Below, piece after piece: positions 33,971 through 42,091 of a stretch of 64,000 bases of DNA. Each line of letters opens with the position of its first letter. Within the stretch, counting starts at the first letter, position 1. A model generated the notes under the pieces. That model searched no databases. It was not told the origin of the DNA and was given only the letters and a program-made list of their open reading frames with translations. The stretch comes from an uncultured Aquimarina sp. (GTDB taxonomy: Bacteria > Bacteroidota > Bacteroidia > Flavobacteriales > Flavobacteriaceae), in the NCBI GenBank assembly GCA_947500505.1, contig CANMSL010000017.1, positions 1-64,000 of the forward strand, read 5' to 3'. The position numbers and the translations under genes are program-made.

Positions 33971-35089
33971 ATGATTACGATAAAAGAAATTACCTCTAAG
34001 GCAGATTTGACCACTTTTGTTAAGTTTCCCTTCGAATTATATAAAGACTCCCCTTATTATGTTCCTTCTATAATTAAAGAAGAATTGGATGTAATGAATC
34101 CAAAAAAAAATCCTGTTTTCAAAAATGCTGAAGCTAAATATTTTCTGGCGTACAATAAAAACACCATTGTTGGTAGAATAGCAGCAATTATTAATTGGAT
34201 TGAAGTAAATGAACAACAAAAACCAAAAGTACGTTTTGGATGGTTTGATGTTATTGATGATATTGAAGTCACAAAGGCGCTATTAGAAAAAGTAGCTGAC
34301 TTTGGGAGGAAACATTCATTAGAGTATATGGAAGGTCCGGTCGGATTTTCTAATATGGATAAGGCTGGTATACTAATAAAAGGGTTCGAAGAACTTAATA
34401 CTATGATTACCTGGTATAATTATCCATATTATCAAAAACATATGGAACGGCTAGATTTTGATGATGCGGCAACCTGGGTAGAATACAAAATAAAAGTTCC
34501 TAAGGAAACAAAAGAAAAAGTAGTTAAGTTCGCAAAAATTATTAAGGAACGTTACCAACTTCAATTGCTTAAATTTAAGAAAAGTAAAGACCTATTGAAG
34601 TATGCTGATGACATGTTTGATTTACTAAACAAAACGTACAGTAGTCTTCAAACTTTCGTACCCATACAGCAATACCAAATCGAAATGTATAAGAAAAAAT
34701 ACCTGCCATATTTAAATCCGGAATATATTACCTGTATTGCCGATAAAAATGGTAAGTTAATTGCTTTTTCGATTGTGATGCCTTCATTCTCTAAAGCCTT
34801 GAAAAAAATGAATGGCAAAATATATCCTTTAAAATTTTTACATATTCTTAAAGCACAAAGAAGAAATGACACGGCCGCATTCTATCTTATTGGAGTTGAC
34901 CCTGAATATCAAAACAAAGGAGTTACTGCACTTATATTTAAGGAAATGAATGAAACATTTATTCGTAATGGTATAGAAATGGTAGAAACTAATCCCGAGC
35001 TAGAAGAAAACAAAGCTATACAGGCTTTATGGAATGATTACGAACACGAACAGCATAAAAAGCGAAGAACGTATCGAAAAGATATTTAA
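33971..35089 (+). CDS. GNAT-like acyltransferase family protein
   Basis: 372 residues, no signal peptide. KYFLAYNKNTIVGRIAAIINW is a GNAT-like N-terminal unit. A second unit holds YITCIADKNGKLIAFSIVMP and FYLIGVDPEYQNKGVTALIF, where YQNKG(V) corresponds to the acyl-CoA pyrophosphate-binding Q/RxxGx motif. It is a common flavobacterial protein of about this length, substrate unknown. Single gene, followed by a clear terminator. Confidence 0.7.
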   Translation: MITIKEITSKADLTTFVKFPFELYKDSPYYVPSIIKEELDVMNPKKNPVFKNAEAKYFLAYNKNTIVGRIAAIINWIEVNEQQKPKVRFGWFDVIDDIEVTKALLEKVADFGRKHSLEYMEGPVGFSNMDKAGILIKGFEELNTMITWYNYPYYQKHMERLDFDDAATWVEYKIKVPKETKEKVVKFAKIIKERYQLQLLKFKKSKDLLKYADDMFDLLNKTYSSLQTFVPIQQYQIEMYKKKYLPYLNPEYITCIADKNGKLIAFSIVMPSFSKALKKMNGKIYPLKFLHILKAQRRNDTAAFYLIGVDPEYQNKGVTALIFKEMNETFIRNGIEMVETNPELEENKAIQALWNDYEHEQHKKRRTYRKDI

Positions 35090-35093
35090 CCTA

Positions 35094-35124
35094 TAAAAAA
35101 ATCCGCTCAATAGCGGATTTTTTT
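35094..35124 (+). terminator. Rho-independent terminator
   Basis: AAATCCGCT / AGCGGATTT stem with loop CAAT and flanking A/T runs. It follows the GNAT-like gene and could also serve the opposing capB-like gene. Confidence 0.8.
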
Positions 35125-35150
35125 ATGTTATTATATTGAAAATGGAAACA

Positions 35151-36410
35151 TTACTCTCCCATAGCCTCAGCTAACGCAGCTGACATCCTTTTGTAGGTTC
35201 CATTTTCTAAAGTTTCTCTAATAGCAGAAAATGCATTTAAAGTATCTTCAATATCCTGCATCGTGTGAGAAGCTGTTGGGATCAATCTTAGCAAGATCAT
35301 TCCTTTAGGAATAACAGGATACACGACTATAGAACAAAAAACACCGTGATTTTCTCTTAAATCTTTGACTAAAGCCATTGCTTCGGGTATACTCCCTTTT
35401 AAATAGACCGGGGTAACGCAACTTTGTGTAGTTCCTAAATCAAAACCTCTATCGCGTAAACCACTTTGTAGAGCATTTACATTCTCCCATAACTTTGCTT
35501 TTAACTCAGGCATGGTGCGTAACATATCCAGGCGTTTTAATGCTCCAACTACTAATTGCATTTGCAATGATTTGGCAAACATCTGAGAACGAAGATTATA
35601 CTTTAAATAATCTATGATCTCCTTATCAGCAGCAATAAAAGCCCCTGTACTCGCCATAGATTTAGCAAATGTGGCAAAATATACATCGATATCATTCTGA
35701 ATGCCTTGCTCCTCTCCTGTTCCTGCACCTGTGGCTCCTAAAGTTCCAAAACCGTGTGCATCATCTACAAATAATCTAAAATTATACTTTTCTTTTAACG
35801 CTACAATTTCTTTCAATCTTCCCTGTTCGCCACGCATACCGAATACTCCTTCAGAGATTAATAAAATTCCTCCTCCGGTTTTTTCAGCCATTTTAGTAGC
35901 TCTCATCAAATTCTTCTCTATACTCTCAATATCATTATGGCGATAAGTGTATCGCTGTCCCTGATGTAATCTAACACCATCAATGATACAAGCGTGAGCA
36001 TCGACATCATATACGATAATATCGTCTTTGCTTACCAGTGCGTCTATAGTTGACACCATTCCCTGGTATCCAAAATTCAACAAATATGCTGCTTCTTTAT
36101 GTACAAATTCAGCCAGTTCATTTTGTAATTGTTCGTGGAGATCCGTATGTCCGCTCATCATTCTGGCACCCATTGGATACGCAGAACCGTAAGCGGCTGC
36201 AGCTTCTGCATCCACTTTACGAACTTCTTTCATATTGGCAAGCCCCAAATAATCATTAATACTCCAGGTAACTACTTCTCTACCCTGAAACTTCATTCTA
36301 TTTGATATTGGTCCTTCTAGCTTCGGAAAAACAAAATATCCTTCTGCCTTATCTGCCCATTTCCCCAAAGGGCCTTTGTCCTTATAAATTTTATCAAATA
36401 AATCTCTCAT
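35151..36410 (-). CDS. Alpha-oxoamine synthase, probable cysteate-C-fatty acyltransferase (CapB) or serine palmitoyltransferase
   Basis: 419 residues, PLP fold type I. Lys250 in TFAKSMAST is the PLP lysine; DDAHGFGTLG and HTDLHEQLQNELAEF are family motifs. The family joins an acyl-CoA to an amino acid with loss of CO2. In gliding Bacteroidetes a member called CapB uses cysteate to start capnine (sulfonolipid) synthesis; serine palmitoyltransferase is the close alternative. A CapA-like enzyme that makes cysteate is the next gene upstream on the same strand, favouring CapB. A terminator separates them, so they are neighbours and probably not one operon. Confidence 0.75.
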   Translation of the reverse strand: MRDLFDKIYKDKGPLGKWADKAEGYFVFPKLEGPISNRMKFQGREVVTWSINDYLGLANMKEVRKVDAEAAAAYGSAYPMGARMMSGHTDLHEQLQNELAEFVHKEAAYLLNFGYQGMVSTIDALVSKDDIIVYDVDAHACIIDGVRLHQGQRYTYRHNDIESIEKNLMRATKMAEKTGGGILLISEGVFGMRGEQGRLKEIVALKEKYNFRLFVDDAHGFGTLGATGAGTGEEQGIQNDIDVYFATFAKSMASTGAFIAADKEIIDYLKYNLRSQMFAKSLQMQLVVGALKRLDMLRTMPELKAKLWENVNALQSGLRDRGFDLGTTQSCVTPVYLKGSIPEAMALVKDLRENHGVFCSIVVYPVIPKGMILLRLIPTASHTMQDIEDTLNAFSAIRETLENGTYKRMSAALAEAMGE

Positions 36411-36507
36411 CTACCGCAAATTTGATTTCTTTAAGTGTGCGAAAATACAGAAAATTGATGTGATAGCATAATTATATCCAAAATCACTACAATAAACTAT
36501 TTTTTCA

Positions 36508-36540
36508 TAAAAAAAGCATCTGTAAAATACCAGATGCTTC
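36508..36540 (-). terminator. Terminator of the CapA-like gene
   Basis: AAGCATCTG / CAGATGCTT stem, with the T-run (A-run on the plus strand) on the minus-strand downstream side. Confidence 0.8.
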
Positions 36541-36559
36541 AATATATTTTTTATTAAAA

Positions 36560-37600
36560 TTACTTAACAAACTGAACTTTTGTAGCGTCCTCTTCGTGAA
36601 CACTATCAAAAAATCCTTGTTCCATCATCCACTCATCACTAAATACCTTACTCATATAACGAGAACCGTGATCGGGCAAAATGATTACAACATTGCTGTT
36701 TTCATCAAATTCTCCCTGCTTTGCTAATTGTTTTGCTCCTTGTATGGCAGCCCCACTGGTATACCCTAAAAAAAGGCCTTCACTTTTTACCAATTCTCTA
36801 GCCGTATGGGCACTTTCCTCGTCGCTAACCTTCTCAAATTTATCAATCATATCAAAATCTGTTGCCGTAGGTATAAGATTTTTACCTAAACCTTCGATTC
36901 TATACGGATAAATCTCTTCTTCATCAAATTCTTTGGTCTCGTGGTATTTTTTCAAAACTGATCCATAGGCATCAATTCCTAATATTCGAATATCACTATT
37001 TTGTTCTTTCAAATACTTTGCTGTTCCAGAGATGGTGCCTCCAGTTCCACAACAAGCAACAAAATGGGTAACCTTTCCATTCGTTTGATTCCAAACCTCT
37101 GGTCCGGTGGAGTTATAATGCGCATCAATATTCAATTCGTTGAAATATTGATTTATGTAAACAGATCCTTGTGTTTCTTCGTGAAGCCTCTTGGCTACCT
37201 GATAATAGGATCTTGGATCATCAGCACTTACATGTGCAGGACACACATATACTTTTGCACCCATATTTTTAAGCATGGCGATCTTATCCTTAGACGATTT
37301 TGAACTAACTGCTAAGATACACTCATAGCCTTTTATTACACTAACCATCGCCAAACTGAATCCGGTATTCCCACTGGTTGTCTCAATGATAGTACTACCG
37401 GGTTTTAAAATACCTTTTCGTTCAGCTTCTTCGATTATATAAAGTGCAATTCTATCTTTGGTGGAATGCCCTGGGTTGAAAGATTCTATTTTTGCATAGA
37501 AATTTCCCGGAAAGCCTTTCATAATTCTGTTCAGTTTTACAAGTGGGGTATCACCTATAAGCTCTAAAACATTATTATAAGCCTGAATATCTTCTCTCAT
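36560..37600 (-). CDS. PLP-dependent synthase of cystathionine-beta-synthase type, probable cysteate synthase (CapA)
   Basis: 346 residues, PLP fold type II. Lys48 lies in FNPGHSTKDR (PLP lysine), followed by ETTSGNTG (substrate loop) and CGTGGTISG (phosphate-binding Gly loop). There is no CBS regulatory domain. It resembles cysteine synthases. CapA, described in Capnocytophaga, makes cysteate from O-phosphoserine and sulfite and is CBS-like. Adjacency to the CapB-like gene makes this the better reading, though a plain cysteine synthase cannot be excluded by sequence alone. Confidence 0.72.
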   Translation of the reverse strand: MREDIQAYNNVLELIGDTPLVKLNRIMKGFPGNFYAKIESFNPGHSTKDRIALYIIEEAERKGILKPGSTIIETTSGNTGFSLAMVSVIKGYECILAVSSKSSKDKIAMLKNMGAKVYVCPAHVSADDPRSYYQVAKRLHEETQGSVYINQYFNELNIDAHYNSTGPEVWNQTNGKVTHFVACCGTGGTISGTAKYLKEQNSDIRILGIDAYGSVLKKYHETKEFDEEEIYPYRIEGLGKNLIPTATDFDMIDKFEKVSDEESAHTARELVKSEGLFLGYTSGAAIQGAKQLAKQGEFDENSNVVIILPDHGSRYMSKVFSDEWMMEQGFFDSVHEEDATKVQFVK

Positions 37601-37691
37601 AAGGTTGTGTTTTACACAGATCAGCAGAACTAGAAAAGGGGAGTCTACAGTCTGTCACAAAAACGCTACGAAGTTACATGAATTTTTTGAA

Positions 37692-39752
37692 TTAATTCTT
37701 TATACCTTCTAAATCTAACAAAAAAGCATACTCTTCTGCCACTTCTTTGAGTGCCTCAAATCTTCCTGAAGCTCCTCCATGACCAGCGTCCATATTAGTA
37801 TGTAATAACAATTTATTAGTATCGGTCTTTAATTCTCTTAACTTAGCTACCCACTTAGCAGGCTCCCAATACTGTACCTGAGAATCATGTAATCCGGTAG
37901 TAACTAAAATATTTGGATATTCTTGTGAAACTACATTATCATAAGGTGAGTATGATTTCATGTATTCATAATACTCCTTATCATTTGGGTTTCCCCATTC
38001 ATCATACTCGCCGGTAGTCAATGGAATGGTATCATCCAACATGGTTGTCACTACATCCACAAACGGAACTGCAGCTACTATTCCGTTATAGAGCTGAGAA
38101 GCCATATTTATAACAGCCCCCATCAATAAACCACCTGCAGATCCACCCATAGCGTATAAATGTTCTGAAGATGTATATCCCTCTTCAATCAAAAATTTAG
38201 AGCAATCTATAAAATCACTGAATGTATTTTTCTTTTTAAATAACTTACCATCTTCATACCAGGAACGTCCAAGGTACTCTCCACCTCTTACATGTGCAAT
38301 TGCATAAACAAAACCTCTATCCAATAAACTTAGTCTTACTGTAGAAAAATACGGATCTATTGTAGAGCCGTAGGATCCATAAGCGTATTGAAGTAATGGA
38401 TTGGCACCATCTTTTTTGACAGTATTCTTGTAAACTAACGATATGGGTACCTTGGTTCCATCAAATGCAGTCGCCCATACACGCTCTGATATATAATTAT
38501 CTTTATTAAAACCACCCCCTAACACCTCCTGTTCTTTCATAACCACTTTTTCTCGTGTTTCCATATTGAAATCAATTACAGAATTAGGAGTTATAAGAGA
38601 ATTGTAGGCATATCTTAGTATTTTAGTATCGAAATCCACATTGGTACTTACATAAGCGGTGTACGTCTCATTATCAAACGGAAGGTAATATTCTTTGGTA
38701 CCATCCCACTTTTTGATATTAATTCTATTCAATCCATTGCTACGTTCGCTTATAACCAAATACTCTTTAAAAATATCAACATCTTCTAATAAAACATCTT
38801 TACGATGAGGGATTAAATCTATCCAATTTTCCTTTAATGTATTTTCTTGTGAAACCTTCATTAGTTTAAAATTCTTGGCTTCATCTGCATTGGTTAGTAC
38901 ATAAAAATTATCCTCATAATGTGCTATTCCGTATTCTAAACCTCTAATTCTTGGCTGAAAAACAGCAAAATTTTCTGTTGGACAATCTGCTTTTAAAATA
39001 TGATATTCTGAGGTAAGCGTGCTACTGGATCCTATAACAATATATTCCTTCGACTTTGTCTTATATACAAATGTATTAAAAGTGTCATCCTTTTCGTGAT
39101 AAACCTCTATATCGTCATTAGAATCTGTACCCAGTGTATGTCTCAGTATTTTATAAGATCTTAATGTTTCATTATCTTTTTTAGTGTAAAACAAGGTTTT
39201 ACTATCAGCTGCCCAGGTGCTTCCACCTGTAGTAGTTTCAATTGTCTCCGGATATATTTCACCTGTAATAAGATTTTTAATACGTATGGTATATTTCCTT
39301 CTACTTACAGTATCTATACCAAAAGCAATCAAGGTATTATCAGGGCTTACGTTTAATCCCACCATTCTAAAATACGGATGCCCTTCCGCTTCTATATTAC
39401 AATCGAATAAAATTTCTTCTGGAGCATCCAGATTTTCTTTTTTTCTGGAATATATAGGATAATCTTTACCTGTTTCATATCGTGTAATATACCAATATCC
39501 ATTTAGTTTGTATGGCACTGAAGCGTCATCCTCCTTGATGCGGCTTTTCATTTCTTCAAAAAGTTTTTTCTGAAAATCTTTGGTATGCGAAGTCATTCTA
39601 TCATTATACTCATTTTCACGTTCTAAATAGTCAATCACTTCCGGATTATCTATGTCATTTAACCAGAAGTAATCATCGATACGAATATCACCATGTTTTT
39701 TCAGGTATTTAGGCTTTTTGTCTACCCTGGGACTTTGTACTTCTATCTCCAA
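37692..39752 (-). CDS. ptrB: Oligopeptidase B (S9A serine peptidase)
   Basis: 686 residues. The N-terminal half is a seven-bladed propeller. The C-terminal half is an alpha/beta hydrolase with the nucleophile Ser538 in MGGSAGG, an Asp in LHDSQV(Q)YWEPAKW and the His in MDAGHGGASGRF. IPLTTGEYDEWGNPND is typical of oligopeptidase B, which cleaves short peptides after basic residues. No signal peptide, so it is probably cytoplasmic. Confidence 0.88.
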   Translation of the reverse strand: MEIEVQSPRVDKKPKYLKKHGDIRIDDYFWLNDIDNPEVIDYLERENEYNDRMTSHTKDFQKKLFEEMKSRIKEDDASVPYKLNGYWYITRYETGKDYPIYSRKKENLDAPEEILFDCNIEAEGHPYFRMVGLNVSPDNTLIAFGIDTVSRRKYTIRIKNLITGEIYPETIETTTGGSTWAADSKTLFYTKKDNETLRSYKILRHTLGTDSNDDIEVYHEKDDTFNTFVYKTKSKEYIVIGSSSTLTSEYHILKADCPTENFAVFQPRIRGLEYGIAHYEDNFYVLTNADEAKNFKLMKVSQENTLKENWIDLIPHRKDVLLEDVDIFKEYLVISERSNGLNRINIKKWDGTKEYYLPFDNETYTAYVSTNVDFDTKILRYAYNSLITPNSVIDFNMETREKVVMKEQEVLGGGFNKDNYISERVWATAFDGTKVPISLVYKNTVKKDGANPLLQYAYGSYGSTIDPYFSTVRLSLLDRGFVYAIAHVRGGEYLGRSWYEDGKLFKKKNTFSDFIDCSKFLIEEGYTSSEHLYAMGGSAGGLLMGAVINMASQLYNGIVAAVPFVDVVTTMLDDTIPLTTGEYDEWGNPNDKEYYEYMKSYSPYDNVVSQEYPNILVTTGLHDSQVQYWEPAKWVAKLRELKTDTNKLLLHTNMDAGHGGASGRFEALKEVAEEYAFLLDLEGIKN

Positions 39753-39860
39753 TGTTCTTTCTTTATAATAGTTACGTGAAGTTGCAAAAGTAAGAGTTCG
39801 TCAGAATATAACTCACATACTTTTCATAATAATCTCTTAGTTTATTAACAGGTAAAATAC

Positions 39861-39868
39861 TAATTTTG
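39861..39868 (+). promoter_or_regulatory. TAnnTTTG -7 element for ybaB
   Basis: TAATTTTG, 30 bases before the ybaB ATG at 39899. Confidence 0.5.
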
Positions 39869-39898
39869 TTCTTAATAAATCATTAAAATAAAACACTA

Positions 39899-40222
39899 AT
39901 GTTTGGAGACATGATGGGAATGATGGGTAAATTAAAAGAAACCCAGAAAAAAGTTGAAGAAACTAAAAAGAGACTAGATACTGTTTTAGTAGATGAAAAT
40001 AGTTCTGATAATCTGTTACAAGTAACGATCACTGCAAATCGCGAAATCAAAAGTATTTCTATTTCTGATGAATTACTCAATGATAGGGAACAGTTAGAAG
40101 ACTACCTAATTCTTACACTTAACAAAGCTATTAAAAAAGCTACAGAAGTAAATGAAGCAGAGTTAGCGGCTGTAGCTAAGGAAGGAATGCCAGATATACC
40201 TGGTTTAGATCTATTTAAGTAA
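39899..40222 (+). CDS. ybaB: Nucleoid-associated protein, YbaB/EbfC family
   Basis: 107 residues. MFGDMMGMMGKLKETQKKVE (Met-rich start), then DNLLQVTITANREIKSISIS, and the C-terminal EGMPDIPGLDLFK follow the YbaB/EbfC pattern. It binds DNA as a dimer. Divergent from the oligopeptidase gene; usually next to recR/dnaX in other phyla, but not here. Confidence 0.9.
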   Translation: MFGDMMGMMGKLKETQKKVEETKKRLDTVLVDENSSDNLLQVTITANREIKSISISDELLNDREQLEDYLILTLNKAIKKATEVNEAELAAVAKEGMPDIPGLDLFK

Positions 40223-40685
40223 ACCAAGTTGGTTTTCTAAAACAAAAGTGGGATGTCCAAATAGGCAAGATTATAGTTGGGTCTACGATTACTTCCGTTT
40301 ACTCCTTTAGAAAGTAAATATATTATTAAAGTACGGTCTATGTATTCAGAAAGACTTCTCTTACTGTTTTAGACCTTCTGAAATATATATAAAGGTTACC
40401 CCGATTTTAGCTCTGAAATTATTTTTGAAAAAAAGTTTTAATCAAATATCGACAAAAACTTTAGTTTTGATTATTTATAAAATGTATTTAGAAATATCAA
40501 ATTATATATATTAAAAGATAGTATTATGATTTATATCTAAAGACTATTTAGATTATTGATATACTATGCTTTTAATTTGATAAATCCACCTTAAAAACAT
40601 GATATACTATTTTTATATTTTTCTTTCTGCTATTTATTCTATATTTTTATCAAAATCATTCTAAAATTCTTTAAAACTCTACAAT
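40223..40685. other. AT-rich intergenic region, nothing recognised
   Basis: 463 bp, very A/T-rich, with no open reading frame over 30 codons, no stable hairpin and no repeat that I can see. The last 60 bases before 40686 carry the presumed promoter of the YegP-like gene, but no clear TAnnTTTG element. Confidence 0.5.
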
Positions 40686-41009
40686 ATGTTTGAACTCAAA
40701 AACAAGGAGGGATCCAATAATTTTCATTTTACCTTAAAAGCAAAAAATGGACAGGTAATTTTAAGCAGTGAAGTATACAACAGTAAAGCAGCAGCCGTAA
40801 ACGGAATTGCATCAGTACAAAAAAATGCTCCGGAAGATGGCAGATATGAAAGAAAAACCGCTAAAGACGGAAAATTCTTTTTTAATCTTAAAGCCACTAA
40901 TGGTCAGGTAATCGGTAGTAGTCAGATGTATTCTTCTGAATCAGGAATGGAAAATGGAATTAATTCTGTTAAAGAAAATGCACCAGGAGCTGACACTAAG
41001 GAAATTTAA
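40686..41009 (+). CDS. YegP-family protein with tandem DUF1508 domains
   Basis: 107 residues made of two repeats of about 48: FHFTLKAKNGQVILSSEVYN...GIASVQKNAPED and FFNLKATNGQVIGSSQMYSS...GINSVKENAPGA. This is the normal double-DUF1508 layout of YegP-like proteins. Small, soluble, of unknown role (often stress-induced). Followed by a bidirectional terminator shared with the threonine aldolase gene. Confidence 0.85.
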   Translation: MFELKNKEGSNNFHFTLKAKNGQVILSSEVYNSKAAAVNGIASVQKNAPEDGRYERKTAKDGKFFFNLKATNGQVIGSSQMYSSESGMENGINSVKENAPGADTKEI

Positions 41010-41038
41010 ATTTATTAAGTGTTATATTTTATAAATCT

Positions 41039-41077
41039 AAATAAAGCTGTTCAATAATATGAACAGCTTTATTTTTA
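41039..41077. terminator. Bidirectional terminator
   Basis: AAATAAAGCTGTTC / GAACAGCTTTATTT forms a perfect 14-bp stem between the converging YegP and aldolase genes. Confidence 0.85.
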
Positions 41078-42091
41078 TTGGGGTTTCTGTAGTAATTCTA
41101 AAAAATATTCGTGCATTTCACTGGTATAATCAAGATGAGTCACAAACCTTAGTTTTCCTTGGCCCATGCCATAAAAGTGAATATTTCTGGAAGCCATATT
41201 AGCTATAAATTCTTTTTCATTACCATCAATGGTAAAAATAATAATATTTGTATCTATTGGCTCTACACTAGTCACAAAGGATACTTTTTTTAAAACTTCT
41301 CCTATTTCTTTCGCTTTTTTGTGGTCTTCACTTAGACGGTGCAAGTGATTCTCTACCGCATATAATCCAGCCGCTGCCATATATCCTATTTGACGCATCC
41401 CGCCACCCAGAATTTTCCTTACGCGAATCGATTTTTCCATAATATCTTGATTACCAATCAATACCGAACCCATTGGCGCGCCCAATCCTTTGCTAAGGCA
41501 TACAGATATTGTATCAAACACTTTCCCATATTGTTTAGGGTCTTCTTTTTTAGCAACGATAGCATTCCACAACCTTGCACCGTCTAAATGATATCCAAGG
41601 TTATGATCGGAACATACTTTCTTGATTTTTAATATTTCCTGAAAATCATAACAAGCACCACCACCTTTATTTGTTGTATTCTCGATACATACCAAACTGG
41701 TTAAAGGACTATGATAAAAATCCGGTGGATTAATGGACGTCAGAACTTGATCTGCCGTTATCATACCTCTATGCCCATCAATTAACTTACACGAAACCCC
41801 ACTGTTAAATGAAACTCCACCTCCTTCATAGTTGTATACATGTGCATACTTATCGGCTATGAGTTGTTCACCAGGTTGTGTATGTAATTTTATAGCCGCT
41901 TGATTAGCCATACTTCCTGACGGAAAAAACAGTGCATTATCTTTACCAAACATTTCCGCTATTCTTTTTTCGAGGGCGTTAACCGTTGGATCCTCTTTAT
42001 ATACATCGTCTCCTACTGTAGCATTTAATATGGCATTTAACATATTCGAGGTAGGCTTAGTGACCGTATCACTTCTAAGGTCTATTGTCAT
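41075..42091 (-). CDS. ltaE: Low-specificity L-threonine aldolase
   Basis: 338 residues. MTIDLRSDTVTKPT is the family's N-terminal signature; YHLDGARLWNAIVAKK and SVCLSKGLGAPMGSVL carry the PLP site (Lys of LSKGLG). It cleaves threonine to glycine and acetaldehyde in the cytoplasm. The start overlaps the stop of the upstream metalloprotease gene by four bases (42088-42091, ATGA), so the two are translationally coupled. Confidence 0.9.
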   Translation of the reverse strand: MTIDLRSDTVTKPTSNMLNAILNATVGDDVYKEDPTVNALEKRIAEMFGKDNALFFPSGSMANQAAIKLHTQPGEQLIADKYAHVYNYEGGGVSFNSGVSCKLIDGHRGMITADQVLTSINPPDFYHSPLTSLVCIENTTNKGGGACYDFQEILKIKKVCSDHNLGYHLDGARLWNAIVAKKEDPKQYGKVFDTISVCLSKGLGAPMGSVLIGNQDIMEKSIRVRKILGGGMRQIGYMAAAGLYAVENHLHRLSEDHKKAKEIGEVLKKVSFVTSVEPIDTNIIIFTIDGNEKEFIANMASRNIHFYGMGQGKLRFVTHLDYTSEMHEYFLELLQKPQ

